Positions 53,874-63,682 are shown, counted from the stretch's first letter. The stretch: DNA of 64,000 nucleotides from Domibacillus mangrovi (GCF_001906925.1 NZ_MRWQ01000006.1:62001-126000), one strand, 5' to 3'. Translations and numbers: made by a program. Notes: generated from the sequence alone by a model not told the origin.

Positions 53874-53923
53874 AGAAGATTCTTTTCCTCTAATCTGGCA
53901 GTAGAAGAAAAGGAGTGAAGAAG

Positions 53924-54922
53924 ATGTCGAATTGGAGTAGTTTAGCGGAAAAGGTGTTAACGGGAGGGGATTGTTCAAATGAGGAAGCGATGTCCATTTT
54001 AAATTGCCCAGATGAAGAATTGTTGCTTCTATTGGATGGAGCATATCAAATTCGTCGTCATTACTATGGAAACAAAGTGAAATTAAACATGATCATCAAT
54101 ACGAAATCAGGGCTTTGTCCAGAAGACTGCGGCTATTGTTCGCAATCGGTCCGTTCAAGTGCGCCAATTGAAAAGTATCGGATGATGGAAAAAGATCAGA
54201 TTGTCGAAGCCGCTGAAAAGGCTTATTCACTCGGTGCCGGTACCTATTGCATTGTTGCAAGCGGACGGGGACCGTCGAAAAAAGAAATCGAAACGGTTGT
54301 TAGTGCAGTGGAAGAAATAAAAGGAAAATACCCGATGCGCATTTGTGCATGTCTAGGACTGTTAAAATCGGAGCAGGCGGATCAGTTGAAAGCAGCGGGT
54401 GTTGACCGGTACAATCATAATATTAATACGTCTAAAAGTTACCACGAAGTAATTACAACGACGCATACATACGATGACAGGACAGAAACAGTCGGACGCG
54501 TAAAAGATAGTGGCATGTCTCCTTGTTCCGGTGTCATCATTGGCATGGGAGAAACAAAGGAAGACGTCGTGATGATGGCAAAAAGTTTACGCGAACTCGA
54601 TGCAGATTCAATTCCTGTTAATTTTTTGCATGCGATTCCAGGCACAATACTTGAAAATGCAGAGCCGTTAACACCTGCGTACTGTTTAAAAGTGCTCTCT
54701 TTATTCCGTTTTATTAATCCATCTAAAGAAATTCGAATTTCTGGCGGGCGTGAAGTGAATTTGCGTTCATTGCAGCCTCTCGGACTATATGCGGCCAATT
54801 CTATTTTTCTTGGCAATTATTTGACGACAGAGGGACAGGCAACCACGGCCGACCATAAAATGATCGAAGAAATGGGCTTTGTTGTGGAAACAGCACAAGA
54901 ACAGGCACCTGTGAATAGATAA
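53924..54922 (+). CDS. bioB: Biotin synthase
   Basis: BioB is a radical SAM enzyme that inserts sulfur into dethiobiotin. SGLCPEDCGYCSQS carries the C-x3-C-x-x-C cluster motif, YCIVASGRGPSKKEIE and CLGLLKSEQADQLKAAGVDRYNHN (key part AGVDRYNHN) follow, and CSGVIIGMGETKEDV and IRISGGREVNLRSLQPLGLYAANS (key part SGGREVNL) bind SAM and the auxiliary cluster. The ATG at 53924 is eight bases after AAAAGGAG; a GTG upstream overlaps that site. About 332 residues, full length. It stands alone, not in a bio operon, so the other steps are elsewhere or biotin is partly imported by BioY. Confidence 0.95.
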   Translation: MSNWSSLAEKVLTGGDCSNEEAMSILNCPDEELLLLLDGAYQIRRHYYGNKVKLNMIINTKSGLCPEDCGYCSQSVRSSAPIEKYRMMEKDQIVEAAEKAYSLGAGTYCIVASGRGPSKKEIETVVSAVEEIKGKYPMRICACLGLLKSEQADQLKAAGVDRYNHNINTSKSYHEVITTTHTYDDRTETVGRVKDSGMSPCSGVIIGMGETKEDVVMMAKSLRELDADSIPVNFLHAIPGTILENAEPLTPAYCLKVLSLFRFINPSKEIRISGGREVNLRSLQPLGLYAANSIFLGNYLTTEGQATTADHKMIEEMGFVVETAQEQAPVNR

Positions 54923-54996
54923 CAGAAATAATCCCTCTGCTAGGATCATTTCTGCATTTTTGTGGTAATATCCTGAAAAGAGAATGGGGGAGAAAG

Positions 54997-55395
54997 ATGA
55001 CGAAAGAAAAGGTCGAGCTTTATCGTTACACACATAGAATTGAAGAAGAGAAAGTGCAGGCTTTTAAAGAAGCGATTTATCTAAACGATTCCAATAGTGA
55101 GATTCCGGCGACATATGCGACGGTTATCGATTTTCAAGGGGGGATGTCATTTGAAAAGTTGACGGATTTGCTTACATTTGATCCATCCTGCGTCCTGCAT
55201 GGCAGTCAGCAATACGAATACCGAAAACCTATTTACATAGGTGACAACATTGAAGCGGTCGTTTTTTTAATCGGGAAAACGACGAAAAAGGGCATGACAT
55301 TTGCGAAGCTTGAAACGGAATATAACCGGGACGGCGAAACAGTGCTCGTTTCCCGATCGACGGTCATCGAGCAGAAAGGGGTTACACATGTTTAA
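54997..55395 (+). CDS. FAS1-like/MaoC N-terminal dehydratase domain protein
   Basis: A 132-residue protein of the hot-dog fold, the N-terminal half of a split R-specific enoyl hydratase (HadA-like). The segment YRYTHRIEEEKVQAFKEAIY leads in, IPATYATVIDFQGGMSF and VLHGSQQYEYRKPIYIGDNI form the strand pattern with the conserved HGSQ-type turn, and FAKLETEYNRDGETV closes the sheet. It lacks the catalytic Asp-His pair found in the partner. The two genes overlap by eight bases and should form a heterodimer that hydrates trans-2-enoyl thioesters in fatty acid synthesis or beta-oxidation; which is unknown. Confidence 0.8.
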   Translation: MTKEKVELYRYTHRIEEEKVQAFKEAIYLNDSNSEIPATYATVIDFQGGMSFEKLTDLLTFDPSCVLHGSQQYEYRKPIYIGDNIEAVVFLIGKTTKKGMTFAKLETEYNRDGETVLVSRSTVIEQKGVTHV

Positions 55396-55738
55396 CCCTA
55401 TACATATGACAATTACACGTGAACAAATAAAAAAATATGCAGTCGCTTCAGGTGATTTTAATCCAATTCATACCGATCCTGAAGCGGCTAAAAAAGCCGG
55501 TTTACCAGAGTGTATTGCTCATGGAATGTTGATCATGGCCCTTGGAAGTCGTACTTTAAACGAATGGGGAGTGTCTTCATTAGCCTCATATGACGCCCGT
55601 TTTCTAGCGATGACTTATCCAGATGAGCCCCTTGTTTTTAGAGGGGAATGGATAGATGAGAAATTAGGAAAAGGCAAACTGACTGTTGAAAACGAAGCGG
55701 GCGAAGTGAAAATGAAAGGTACTTTTATTGCAGGTTAA
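55388..55738 (+). CDS. MaoC-like dehydratase, catalytic half
   Basis: A 116-residue hot-dog protein with the R-specific hydratase motif: YAVASGDFNPIHTDPEAAKK, where Asp and His (the D-x-N-P-I-H pattern) act as catalytic pair, followed by ECIAHGMLIMALGSRTL. The ATG at 55388 is six bases after AAAGGGG and within the end of the preceding gene, so translation is coupled; a longer frame starting in that gene is a shadow. With its partner it makes a two-subunit enoyl hydratase similar to mycobacterial HadAB. The substrate chain length cannot be read from the sequence. A terminator follows at once. Confidence 0.85.
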   Translation: MFNPIHMTITREQIKKYAVASGDFNPIHTDPEAAKKAGLPECIAHGMLIMALGSRTLNEWGVSSLASYDARFLAMTYPDEPLVFRGEWIDEKLGKGKLTVENEAGEVKMKGTFIAG

Positions 55739-55749
55739 ACTACTGAGGA

Positions 55750-55778
55750 AAAGCCGTCGTCACCCGACGGCTTTTTTG
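55750..55778. terminator. Terminator between the MaoC pair and ktrD
   Basis: AAAGCCGTCG / CGACGGCTTT around TCACC, followed by T; it ends both convergent units. Confidence 0.85.
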
Positions 55779-57137
55779 TTATCCAATTAAAATGCGTTCT
55801 TTCGGATAGTGATAGGATTCTTTTATTTCTTTTCCACGGATAAGGAAAAGAAGTGAGAACAATCCGATACGGCCGATGAACATGAGCACAATTAAAATGA
55901 TTTTAGCAGGTGTGTCTAAATGGCTGGTAATGCCGAGAGAAGATCCGGTCGTACCAAAAGCAGATGACACTTCATAAAGAAGCGGTAGCAGTGAAATATC
56001 AGGTTCTAAGTAAGACATAAACATAATGGATAGGCCCCATATAAACGTTCCAGTGAGTACCACAACGAATGAACGGTGAACATCGATTGGATGAACTTCA
56101 CGATTGAAAATTTTAATCGTATTTTTCCCCCGTGCAAATGTAAACACACTAAGTACGGCAATCGCAACTGTCGTCGTTCGAAGCCCGCCGCCCACACTTG
56201 AAGGGGAGGCACCGATAAACATTAAAATGGACAATAAAATGAGTGTTGGCGATGAAAAGTCCGTTAAATCCATCGTGGTTAATCCACCGCTTCGTGCCGC
56301 AATCGATTGAAACGAAGCATAGGAGAGCGATTCATGCCACATTTTATTGAGAAAAAAATGATGGCGTTCAAAGAAAAAGATGCCTGCCGTCCCTATGATG
56401 ACTAAAATCGTGTACATTGTTACCGTTATTTTTGTAAATAAACTAAATTGATATTTCTTCGAACCACGGTATGTGATAAAGTCTTTCACTTCAATTAGTA
56501 CCGGGAAGCCGATTGCTCCAAGAATAATTAAAATGGCATTGACAAATTGCACGAAATAATCATTTGAAAATGGAAGGAGTGACGCTCCTGTAATATCGAA
56601 CCCGCCATTTGTTGTGGCACTGATTGACGCAAATAGTCCATGTAAAAAGGATTCAGATAATGTTGGATAATATTGTGTGAAGTAAATGCCAAGAATGATC
56701 GCACCGATTGCTTCAATGGTTAAAATAAGCAAAACGATCTCTCTCATTAATTTTACAAGACCGTTTAAGTCAATCCGGTTTTGGTCAGCCATAATGAGTT
56801 GACGCTCGCGTATTCCGATTCGCTTACCAAATAAAATCCATAACATGGAGCTGAAAGTCATAATACCGACGCCGCCGACTTGCAAAATGAGCATGATGAA
56901 AAAATAACCAGTTGTACTGAACGTATCGGCTACGTTAACCGGCGATAATCCAGTAACACTCAGTGCGCTGACGGCAACGAAAACGGCATTGATAAACGTA
57001 ATGTCGACACCTGATTTATGTGCAACTGGCAGCAATAGCAATATACTTGAAAAAACAGCACCCGTTAAATAAAGAAGAACAATCAATTGAAACGGAGAAA
57101 GCTTGAGCTCTTTTTTTGATTTCCATTTTATTATCAT
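55779..57137 (-). CDS. ktrD: Potassium-translocating TrkH/KtrB-type subunit
   Basis: A 452-residue membrane subunit of a Ktr K+ transporter, with four M1-P-M2 repeats. Selectivity-filter segments are VSALSVTGLSPVNVADTFS, ISATTNGGFDITGASLLPF, AARSGGLTTMDLTDFS and SSAFGTTGSSLGITSH, each with the conserved glycine. The start at 57137 has no strong ribosome binding site, the neighbouring aminotransferase ends 16 bases away in the same direction, and coupling is possible. A regulatory KtrA/C partner is not in the window, as is usual for the KtrCD system where the two genes lie apart; assignment as KtrD rather than KtrB is therefore inferred from context. It would serve osmotic adaptation. Confidence 0.88.
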   Translation of the reverse strand: MIIKWKSKKELKLSPFQLIVLLYLTGAVFSSILLLLPVAHKSGVDITFINAVFVAVSALSVTGLSPVNVADTFSTTGYFFIMLILQVGGVGIMTFSSMLWILFGKRIGIRERQLIMADQNRIDLNGLVKLMREIVLLILTIEAIGAIILGIYFTQYYPTLSESFLHGLFASISATTNGGFDITGASLLPFSNDYFVQFVNAILIILGAIGFPVLIEVKDFITYRGSKKYQFSLFTKITVTMYTILVIIGTAGIFFFERHHFFLNKMWHESLSYASFQSIAARSGGLTTMDLTDFSSPTLILLSILMFIGASPSSVGGGLRTTTVAIAVLSVFTFARGKNTIKIFNREVHPIDVHRSFVVVLTGTFIWGLSIMFMSYLEPDISLLPLLYEVSSAFGTTGSSLGITSHLDTPAKIILIVLMFIGRIGLFSLLFLIRGKEIKESYHYPKERILIG

Positions 57138-57153
57138 AATTTTTCTCCACAGA

Positions 57154-58323
57154 TCATGTTCGTTTGATCACTTCTTTTAATTGATATATAGCTTTCTCTA
57201 AAACAGATACTGGCTGAACAAGCGCAATGCGGACATATCCAACACCGCCTGTTCCGAATGCGCTGCCTGGAATCATCACAACACCTGACCGGTCGATAGC
57301 CTTAAACACAAAATCACGGTCATCGTGGCCATTCGGAATTTTTGCCCATAAAAACATGCCGCCGTCAGGTTTTGATACGGTCCAGCCGATATCATGTAAT
57401 CCATTGATAAGTACGTCACGGCGCATCGTAAACTCAGCACGGAGACGGTTTGTTATCTCTTCTGCATGATCAAGTGCCGTTGCGGCCGCTTCTTGAATAG
57501 GGGCGAATACACCATAATCAAGATTAGATTTTAACTGTTTTAATACTGCAATCATGTCTGTATTGCCGACAATATAGGCAATACGCGCACCAGCAAGGCT
57601 AAAGCTTTTGGACAAGGAATTAATTTCTATTCCAACGTCCATTGCACCTGGAATGGATAAAAAACTAAATGGTTTTGTACCCGTAAAATAAAATTCCGAA
57701 TATGCTGCATCATGCAGCACAGCAATATGATATCGACGGGCGAACGCGATCATCTGTTCAAAAAAAGCATGATTCGGCATGGCTGGAACAGGATTACCTG
57801 GTAAATTTATAATTACAAGTTTTGCTTTTTTAAGAATGTCTTCTGGAACGGCTGTAATATCAGGTAAAAACCCGTTTTCTTCTAACAAAGGCATATAATA
57901 AGGAACCGCACCTGCAAGTGTAATTCCCGCCTCATAGGCAACATAGGCAGGGTTTGTCGTTAGAACGATATCACCGGGATTACAAAAGGCAAGCGGCAAA
58001 TGCACAAGTCCCTCCTGAGACCCCATTGTCTGTACAATGTCTGTTTCTGGGTTTAGTTTGACGCCGGATCGGCGGTCATAATAATCAGCGACGGATTCAT
58101 GAAAGCGTTTCGTCCCACTGAGGGTGTATCCGTATGAAGAGATTGTTGCACTTTCTTTTGCAAGAATGTTTCTAATTTTTTCATCGGGCGGCAAATCAGG
58201 GCTGCCCAAGCTGAGATCAATTAAATCAACGCCTTCTCGCTTTTTTATTTCTGTATAATTCTTCAAATCGCTGAAAATCGATGGCTGAAACGCAGCCATT
58301 TTGATAGAAGGTTCAATAATCAA
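57154..58323 (-). CDS. PLP-dependent aminotransferase, class I/II
   Basis: A 389-residue fold-type I aminotransferase. SLGSPDLPPDEKIRNIL and SSYGYTLSGTKRFHESVADYY define the N-terminal arm; TNPAYVAYEAG and INLPGNPVPAMPNHAFFEQM (with the N-P-T-G-like NPVPA in place of the usual NPTG) form the substrate and cofactor site; the PLP lysine is in INSLSKSFSLAGARIAYIVG. YVRIALVQP gives the C-terminal arginine. The start is TTG at 58323, eight bases after AAGGAG. It is similar to LL-diaminopimelate and PatA-like aminotransferases, but the substrate is not determined. It is followed by ktrD after 16 bases. Confidence 0.85.
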   Translation of the reverse strand: MIIEPSIKMAAFQPSIFSDLKNYTEIKKREGVDLIDLSLGSPDLPPDEKIRNILAKESATISSYGYTLSGTKRFHESVADYYDRRSGVKLNPETDIVQTMGSQEGLVHLPLAFCNPGDIVLTTNPAYVAYEAGITLAGAVPYYMPLLEENGFLPDITAVPEDILKKAKLVIINLPGNPVPAMPNHAFFEQMIAFARRYHIAVLHDAAYSEFYFTGTKPFSFLSIPGAMDVGIEINSLSKSFSLAGARIAYIVGNTDMIAVLKQLKSNLDYGVFAPIQEAAATALDHAEEITNRLRAEFTMRRDVLINGLHDIGWTVSKPDGGMFLWAKIPNGHDDRDFVFKAIDRSGVVMIPGSAFGTGGVGYVRIALVQPVSVLEKAIYQLKEVIKRT

Positions 58324-58565
58324 AAGGAGCACTCCTTATGTGTCAATATGTATGCATAGGCACTATTTTATCATATATTAAGCAGGAAAACCGCTCAATC
58401 TAAATCGGTAAAGGGCTGCACACAAAATTCTCAAGAACTTCTATCGCAAAGCGAAACAAATCGTATTAACGGCGTATAAAGTTATGATAAAATAAACACA
58501 TATCCTTAATTAAAAAGAGCACGGATGATTGTGATCTTTCAAATGAAATAAATAAAGGTGGGAAA

Positions 58566-59522
58566 ATGGTTTTGGAAAAGAAAGAATACAGAGTGTTGCT
58601 CTACTATAACTATGTCACAATTGATAACCCCGAAGAGTTTGCACAAGAGCATTTAGTCTTTTGCAAGGAACTCGGCTTAAAGGGGCGTATTTTAGTTGCA
58701 AAGGAAGGGATCAATGGAACGGTTTCTGGGACAATTGAGCAGACAGATGCCTATATAAAAGCAATGAAGAGCGATTACCGCTTTGAAGACATGGAGTTTA
58801 AAATAGATGAAGCGGATGAACATGCGTTTAAAAAAATGCATGTCCGTCCCCGCAAAGAATTAGTGACCCTGCGGCTGGAGGATGACATTAATCCGAGACA
58901 AACGACAGGGAAGTATCTTGATTCTAAAACTTTTTTTGAACAAATGCAGTCGGAAGATACAGTCGTTATCGATGCCAGAAATGACTATGAGTATGAATTA
59001 GGTCATTTTAGAGGAGCCATTAAGCCTGATATTGAAACATTCCGTGATCTACCCGAATGGATCCGTCAAAATAAAGAACAGTTTGCGGATAAAAAAATCT
59101 TAACGTATTGTACAGGCGGCATTCGCTGCGAAAAATTTTCAGGATGGCTGTTAAAAGAAGGGTTTGAAGATGTCGCACAGCTTCACGGCGGGATTGTCAC
59201 ATACGGAAAAGATCCGGAAGTGAAGGGACAATTGTGGGATGGACAGTGCTACGTATTTGATGAGCGAATAGGTGTGCCGATCAATCGTGTGGAGCATGTG
59301 ATTGTTGGAAGAGATTACTTTACAAATGAACCTTGTGAACGCTATGTAAATTGTGCGAATCCAGAGTGCAACAAGCAAATTCTTTGCTCAGAAGAAAATG
59401 AACATCTTTATATGAGAAGCTGTTCGCATGAATGCCGGACACATCCTCGAAACCGTTATATCGCTGAGCATGGGCTGACAGATGAAGAGGCAGCGGAAAG
59501 ATTAAAAATACCTGTTTCATAA
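58566..59522 (+). CDS. trhO: tRNA uridine 5-hydroxylation protein TrhO (rhodanese-like)
   Basis: TrhO (YceA/YbfQ family) helps convert U34 to 5-hydroxyuridine in certain tRNAs using oxygen, the first step to cmo5U or mo5U. Residues 1-100 form the acylphosphatase-like N-terminal domain ([19 protein letters not shown]); residues about 125-220 are a rhodanese with the active cysteine in [20 protein letters not shown]; the C-terminal region carries cysteines in [11 protein letters not shown] and [12 protein letters not shown]. The ATG at 58566 follows AAGGTGGG. The 318-residue length is normal. It is monocistronic with a terminator shared with the opposed tat operon. Confidence 0.93.
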   Translation: MVLEKKEYRVLLYYNYVTIDNPEEFAQEHLVFCKELGLKGRILVAKEGINGTVSGTIEQTDAYIKAMKSDYRFEDMEFKIDEADEHAFKKMHVRPRKELVTLRLEDDINPRQTTGKYLDSKTFFEQMQSEDTVVIDARNDYEYELGHFRGAIKPDIETFRDLPEWIRQNKEQFADKKILTYCTGGIRCEKFSGWLLKEGFEDVAQLHGGIVTYGKDPEVKGQLWDGQCYVFDERIGVPINRVEHVIVGRDYFTNEPCERYVNCANPECNKQILCSEENEHLYMRSCSHECRTHPRNRYIAEHGLTDEEAAERLKIPVS

Positions 59523-59559
59523 AACAAGCAAATAGGTAGTTGTTTTACAAAACAAATTT

Positions 59560-59613
59560 AAAAAGATTGATCAAGATGAGTAAACGTTACTCATTGTCGA
59601 TCAATCTTTTTTT
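59560..59613. terminator. Terminator between trhO and tatA
   Basis: AAAAAGATTGATC...GATCAATCTTTTT with an inner ATGAGTAA/TTACTCAT stem; usable in both directions. Confidence 0.85.
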
Positions 59614-59630
59614 AGTCATTCAGTATTTAC

Positions 59631-59828
59631 TTATAGCTGTTCTGTTTTTACTTTTTCCTTTTTTGGTTCCTCTTCATCATCTATAATGCCTTTTGTTGAT
59701 TTTTTAAATTCAGCCAATGTTTTTCCAACCGCTCCCCCGATTTCCGGTAATTTTTTCGGTCCAAAAAGGATTAGAACGATCACAAGAATGACAATTAAAC
59801 CGGGCACGCCAATTTGAGCAAGTCCCAT
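59631..59828 (-). CDS. tatA: Twin-arginine translocase subunit TatA
   Basis: TatA polymerises to form the pore through which folded proteins cross the membrane. The 65-residue product has the short hydrophobic helix [17 protein letters not shown], then the [20 protein letters not shown] hinge and amphipathic helix, then an acidic-basic tail. The ribosome binding site AGGAGG precedes it. It is the last gene of a minus-strand run tatC, Tat-signal subunit, GMC oxidoreductase, tatA, beginning 17 bases after the oxidoreductase. Such linkage points to a translocase serving the neighbouring substrate. Confidence 0.93.
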   Translation of the reverse strand: MGLAQIGVPGLIVILVIVLILFGPKKLPEIGGAVGKTLAEFKKSTKGIIDDEEEPKKEKVKTEQL

Positions 59829-59845
59829 TGTAGATCTCCTCCTTT

Positions 59846-61558
59846 TTAAACGAGCGATCCGCCGTTTTTACTGTATTTAATAACGCCTTCTGCACAGCGG
59901 TAGGCGAGTGCTCCGACTGTGCCTGTTGGATTATAACCGCTGTTATGGGCAAAGTTTCCCGCTCCGACAGCAAAAAGGTTCTCCGCATTCCAGTGTTGAA
60001 GGTAATTGTTTACGACGCTATTCTCAGGACTGGCACCCATAATCGTGCCGCCTGTATTATGTGTTGTCTGATATGGAACAATGTCATAATCGGTTAATGG
60101 ATTACCGGGTACGACTGTTTTAGCGCCCATTTCTTTCATAACTTCTTCTGCTTTTTTCGTGATAAACATATGGAGGGCACGATCCTGGTCAGTAAAGTTA
60201 TACGTCAGTTTCAGCAACGGAACACCGTATGCATCTTTATAAGCACTGTCAAGAGACATATAGTTTTCTTTATGTGGCATTGATGCCCCTTGTCCGCCTA
60301 CTCCGAGCGTTCGCGTATAGTTGTGGATTGATGCTTTTTTGAAGTCAGCTCCCCAAGCAGGTGTATCGGGTGGAACGGGATTTGAAAGAATAGGCCGGGT
60401 ACCCGTTTGGGTCAGTGAAATATTGGCACCGTGAATGAAATCTACTTTACTGTGATCGAAGTTGTCGCCATTCCAATCATCTATGCTCATGCCGAGCGAG
60501 CCTGCACCCATGAAAACATTCATCTGTTCATCGAAAAATCCAGTTGCGCCCGGAAGGATTTGATAACAATAGTTTTTCCCAAGTGTGCCGCGCCCGGTTG
60601 CCGGATCATACTGTTCACCGATTTTTGATACCATTAGAAGTTTTGCATTGTTCAGCACATAACTCGTCAAAACGACAGCTTCTGCCGGCTGAATAAATTC
60701 TTCACCTGATATCCGGTCAACATATTTGACACCGGTTACTTTATTGCCATCTTTTAAAATTTCAACAACATTGGCTTGAAATCGAATCTCGTAATTGCCT
60801 GTTTTTTTAGCTGTTGGTACAACTGTTATTTCTGGAGAAGTCTTTGCGCCGTATTCGCAGCCGAATCGCTCACAAAAACCGCAATATTGGCACGCATTAA
60901 TCTGTTCGCCATCTGGATTTTTGTACGGTTCAGAAAGGTTAGCGGATGGGAGCATAAATGGCGTGTACCCTAAATTAGTCGTTGCTTTTTCAAATTTTTG
61001 AAGGAGGGGTGTTTTTATCATCGGAGGCGTTGGATATTGGTTGGCACGCTTTCCTTCAAAAGGGTTTTTCACTTCACCTGAAATACCGGCCGTTTTTTCG
61101 AATTTGTCAAAATAAGGCTCCAGTTCTTCATACGTAATGCCCCAGTCCTGCAGCGAATAATCACCCGATAACTTGTTTGCGCCATATTTTTTCTCTGTCA
61201 TGGATTTAATTTCAAAATCATAAGGTAAAAAACGCCACGTTTGTCCATTCCAGTGAGTGCCGGATCCACCGAGATTTTCTCCTAGCAAAAACGACCCCAT
61301 TTGCCGCATTGGGAGAGCTTCTTGTTTTCGGTTGTTGCGAAATGTAATGGTTTCTTTTGATAAATCCTGCATCAGTTCATAACGGATGGCATATCGATAT
61401 TCATCATGAACCTGCTGAAAATCGGCAGTACCTCGCTCTTTTCCACGTTCCAATCCGACAACTTTCAAACCTGCTTTTGCACATTCAGCTGCAATAATAC
61501 CACCTGTCCAACCGACACCAACTGTGACAACATCGACTTTCTCCAATGTTTTGGCCAT
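59846..61558 (-). CDS. GMC-family oxidoreductase, gluconate 2-dehydrogenase large-subunit-like
   Basis: A 570-residue FAD-dependent sugar or sugar-acid dehydrogenase. The FAD motif [20 protein letters not shown] opens it (G-x-G-x-x-G), followed by [14 protein letters not shown] and the cysteine-rich [18 protein letters not shown], typical of membrane-bound gluconate, sorbitol or fructose dehydrogenases. [20 protein letters not shown] and [20 protein letters not shown] (key part [13 protein letters not shown]) contain the GMC active-site His and Asn. It lacks its own signal peptide, so it should be exported piggyback with the Tat-signal small subunit encoded just upstream. No cytochrome c subunit is present. 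Substrate unknown. Confidence 0.9.
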   Translation of the reverse strand: MAKTLEKVDVVTVGVGWTGGIIAAECAKAGLKVVGLERGKERGTADFQQVHDEYRYAIRYELMQDLSKETITFRNNRKQEALPMRQMGSFLLGENLGGSGTHWNGQTWRFLPYDFEIKSMTEKKYGANKLSGDYSLQDWGITYEELEPYFDKFEKTAGISGEVKNPFEGKRANQYPTPPMIKTPLLQKFEKATTNLGYTPFMLPSANLSEPYKNPDGEQINACQYCGFCERFGCEYGAKTSPEITVVPTAKKTGNYEIRFQANVVEILKDGNKVTGVKYVDRISGEEFIQPAEAVVLTSYVLNNAKLLMVSKIGEQYDPATGRGTLGKNYCYQILPGATGFFDEQMNVFMGAGSLGMSIDDWNGDNFDHSKVDFIHGANISLTQTGTRPILSNPVPPDTPAWGADFKKASIHNYTRTLGVGGQGASMPHKENYMSLDSAYKDAYGVPLLKLTYNFTDQDRALHMFITKKAEEVMKEMGAKTVVPGNPLTDYDIVPYQTTHNTGGTIMGASPENSVVNNYLQHWNAENLFAVGAGNFAHNSGYNPTGTVGALAYRCAEGVIKYSKNGGSLV

Positions 61559-61624
61559 TATTCTCCTCCTAAAAAACGTAAGTATTCATCGTTTATCCAT
61601 ATAAAGACGGCTGCGATTTATTTT

Positions 61625-62383
61625 TTAATGCTGCATATTTTGCATACTAGACAATGATTTTGGTTCGATTTTTTGGAACCCTTCTTTATCAATCACTTGT
61701 GCATATGAACCTTGATGGCCAGGAAATTCTTTCATGCGCCATCCACCCATATTATTATTTCCGCTGTACAATGGATCCGAATAAGCGCCTTCGAGAGTAG
61801 CTTGTCTGAGGAGCTTAAAGAAAAATCCAGAGGATACGGCAGTCATCGCCACTTCATCTTTTTGGAAAACGGTCAAAATTTCATCCATTTGAGCATTCTC
61901 TAAGTCAGAAAAGCCTTTCTTAAAGCGACTTTGTGATTCTGATTCTATTTTTGTGATCCCTTGTTGAAAGATTTCCGCACGAGTCAATCGGCTTTGATAA
62001 CCTTGAGTAGACTGTCCGGCTTTAAATGGCCCTTGCATATACTCTCTCGCATTACTACCGTAGTTCCCAGCTAGCTGGTGATCGATAAAATAAGGCACGT
62101 CAAGCTCGATAGCGCCTGGACCAAGGTCATCTTTTGGAAAGATCCGTTCCGTGGCTGCGGATAAAATCATAAAGTCCTTGTCGTTCGTAAAGAACATACG
62201 GGCTCTGCTGCTTGGAGCGCCGTGCTGTTCACCATTTGTCATTTCGTTGCTTATTTGCTTATTATCTTTCGTGTTGTAGCCGACAAGCCCGCCGATCAGA
62301 CCGCCTCCAACAAGTGCACCGGCAGCAATTCCTGTTGTTTTTAGAAAGCCACGTCTCGACAATCCTTTTTCATTATCTGACAT
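61625..62383 (-). CDS. Gluconate 2-dehydrogenase subunit 3-like protein with Tat signal
   Basis: The small subunit that escorts a GMC dehydrogenase across the membrane. The N-terminus has a twin-arginine signal, GLSRRGFLKTTGIAAGALVGG (key part SRRGFLK), followed by a hydrophobic stretch and GLIGGLVGYNTKD. The mature part contains AATERIFPKDDLGPGAIELD and the conserved VPYFIDHQLAG, as in the family. The likely start is the second of two ATGs (62383), six bases after AGGAGG. About 252 residues. It lies 66 bases before the GMC gene and 220 bases after tatC, so the three plus tatA appear to be one functional unit. Confidence 0.88.
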   Translation of the reverse strand: MSDNEKGLSRRGFLKTTGIAAGALVGGGLIGGLVGYNTKDNKQISNEMTNGEQHGAPSSRARMFFTNDKDFMILSAATERIFPKDDLGPGAIELDVPYFIDHQLAGNYGSNAREYMQGPFKAGQSTQGYQSRLTRAEIFQQGITKIESESQSRFKKGFSDLENAQMDEILTVFQKDEVAMTAVSSGFFFKLLRQATLEGAYSDPLYSGNNNMGGWRMKEFPGHQGSYAQVIDKEGFQKIEPKSLSSMQNMQH

Positions 62384-62603
62384 CATAACCCTCCTAATAT
62401 TTTCAATTATTAATTTTCGTGATTGCCCCACAGACTGATATTTTCATTCGTTTGGCTAGGTTGACTAACAGTACCGTATAATCTACCTTCATATATTTCC
62501 ATTAAGTCCATTGTTTATTCTTTGGAAGAATATTTAGGGAAAGAACGTCTATTTCTTAAAAATAATAAGCAGACGCCTATTTGTTGATATGAACTTTTTT
62601 TTA

Positions 62604-63458
62604 TCATTCGTTTGTCCCATTAAGAACGTGTATGTGTTCTAATTTGGCCTGACGACGTTCGATAAATGTGACAATATAAATGCTTGCCTCATACAACAGC
62701 GCCATCGGGATAAGTACAAGAAGCTGACTAATAAAGTCCGGCGGCGTAATGACAGCCGATAAAACAACAATAATCAAGTAGGACCATTTCCGAACAATTC
62801 GCATTGTTTCAGCAGTCAGAATCCCAATGGCCGCAAGAAATAGGGCAACAATCGGCATTTCGAAAAGTAACCCGAGCGGCACAGTCGACATCAGCAAAAA
62901 ACGGATGTATTCTTGCGCCGACACCATAACATTAAAATTCAACGAGCCCATTGAAATCAAAAATTGATAACTGAGCGGATTCACGACAAAATAGCCAAAT
63001 GCAACACCGGCTATGAAGAGTAAAAGCATCGCGGGGGAATAGAAGCCGATAAAACGGCTTTCTTTTTCGTTCAACCCCGGTTTCACGAACTGCCATAAAA
63101 AATGGCTGACAAATGGCAGCGACAGTCCCAATGATAAGGCAAGGGAAATAGACATATAAAACTTAATGACTTCAAGTGGGCCGAGAATAATAAGCTCATG
63201 GCCTCTTGTCACATATGGGAACCAAAAATTGATCGAAGAGAAGACGATGATAAAAAAGAACAAGAAGACAACTGTGCTTTTGATTAATTGCCTCCGCAAA
63301 TCGGTTAAATGCTCTACTAAAGATGTACCTAATTCTGCGGGTTCTTCTGTACGATCAGTAATGACTGACTCTTCAACCTGACTAGCTTCCGCTTCTTCCG
63401 TTGACACTTTATCCAATGGACTTAAAACCTTTTTGTTATGCTCTCCATATGGATCCAA
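62604..63458 (-). CDS. tatC: Twin-arginine translocase subunit TatC
   Basis: TatC recognises Tat signal peptides. After a 45-residue acidic, soluble N-terminal extension not typical of the family, the core begins LVEHLTDLRRQLIKSTVVFL, with the conserved E-H-x-x-x-L-R motif. Six helices follow; LSLGLSLPFVSHFLWQFVKPGLNEKE (key part FLWQFVKPGLNEKE) and LFEMPIVALFLAAIG are conserved blocks. The start is TTG at 63458 after AGGTGAT. It is followed by the Tat-signal dehydrogenase genes and tatA on the same strand, so it appears devoted to them, like the TatAdCd-PhoD unit of Bacillus subtilis. The extension might serve partner specificity. Confidence 0.92.
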   Translation of the reverse strand: MDPYGEHNKKVLSPLDKVSTEEAEASQVEESVITDRTEEPAELGTSLVEHLTDLRRQLIKSTVVFLFFFIIVFSSINFWFPYVTRGHELIILGPLEVIKFYMSISLALSLGLSLPFVSHFLWQFVKPGLNEKESRFIGFYSPAMLLLFIAGVAFGYFVVNPLSYQFLISMGSLNFNVMVSAQEYIRFLLMSTVPLGLLFEMPIVALFLAAIGILTAETMRIVRKWSYLIIVVLSAVITPPDFISQLLVLIPMALLYEASIYIVTFIERRQAKLEHIHVLNGTNE

Positions 63459-63598
63459 ATCATCACCTGCTTATCATTGATCTGTTTTTTCTCTACCTCT
63501 ACTATCTTAGGATCTTTATCGCTATCTATAAGGGCACAATCTTCTTTTCAATTTTTGCCATTAAGCTCATTATTTATACAAGTAATAAAGATGATCTT

Positions 63599-63628
63599 TA
63601 GTTAACTTATATAAAAATTGGTTGACAA
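63599..63628 (+). promoter_or_regulatory. BirA-like operator overlapping the bioY promoter
   Basis: TAGTTAAC, 13 bases, GGTTGACAA, the same layout as before bioB. TTGACA (63622-63627) serves as -35 and TACACT (63646-63651) as -10 with 18 bases spacing, also as before bioB. Confidence 0.68.
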
Positions 63629-63682
63629 TAAAAACAAATCTCGATTACACTAAAAAAAACAACGTAATGGAGGAATTATAAA

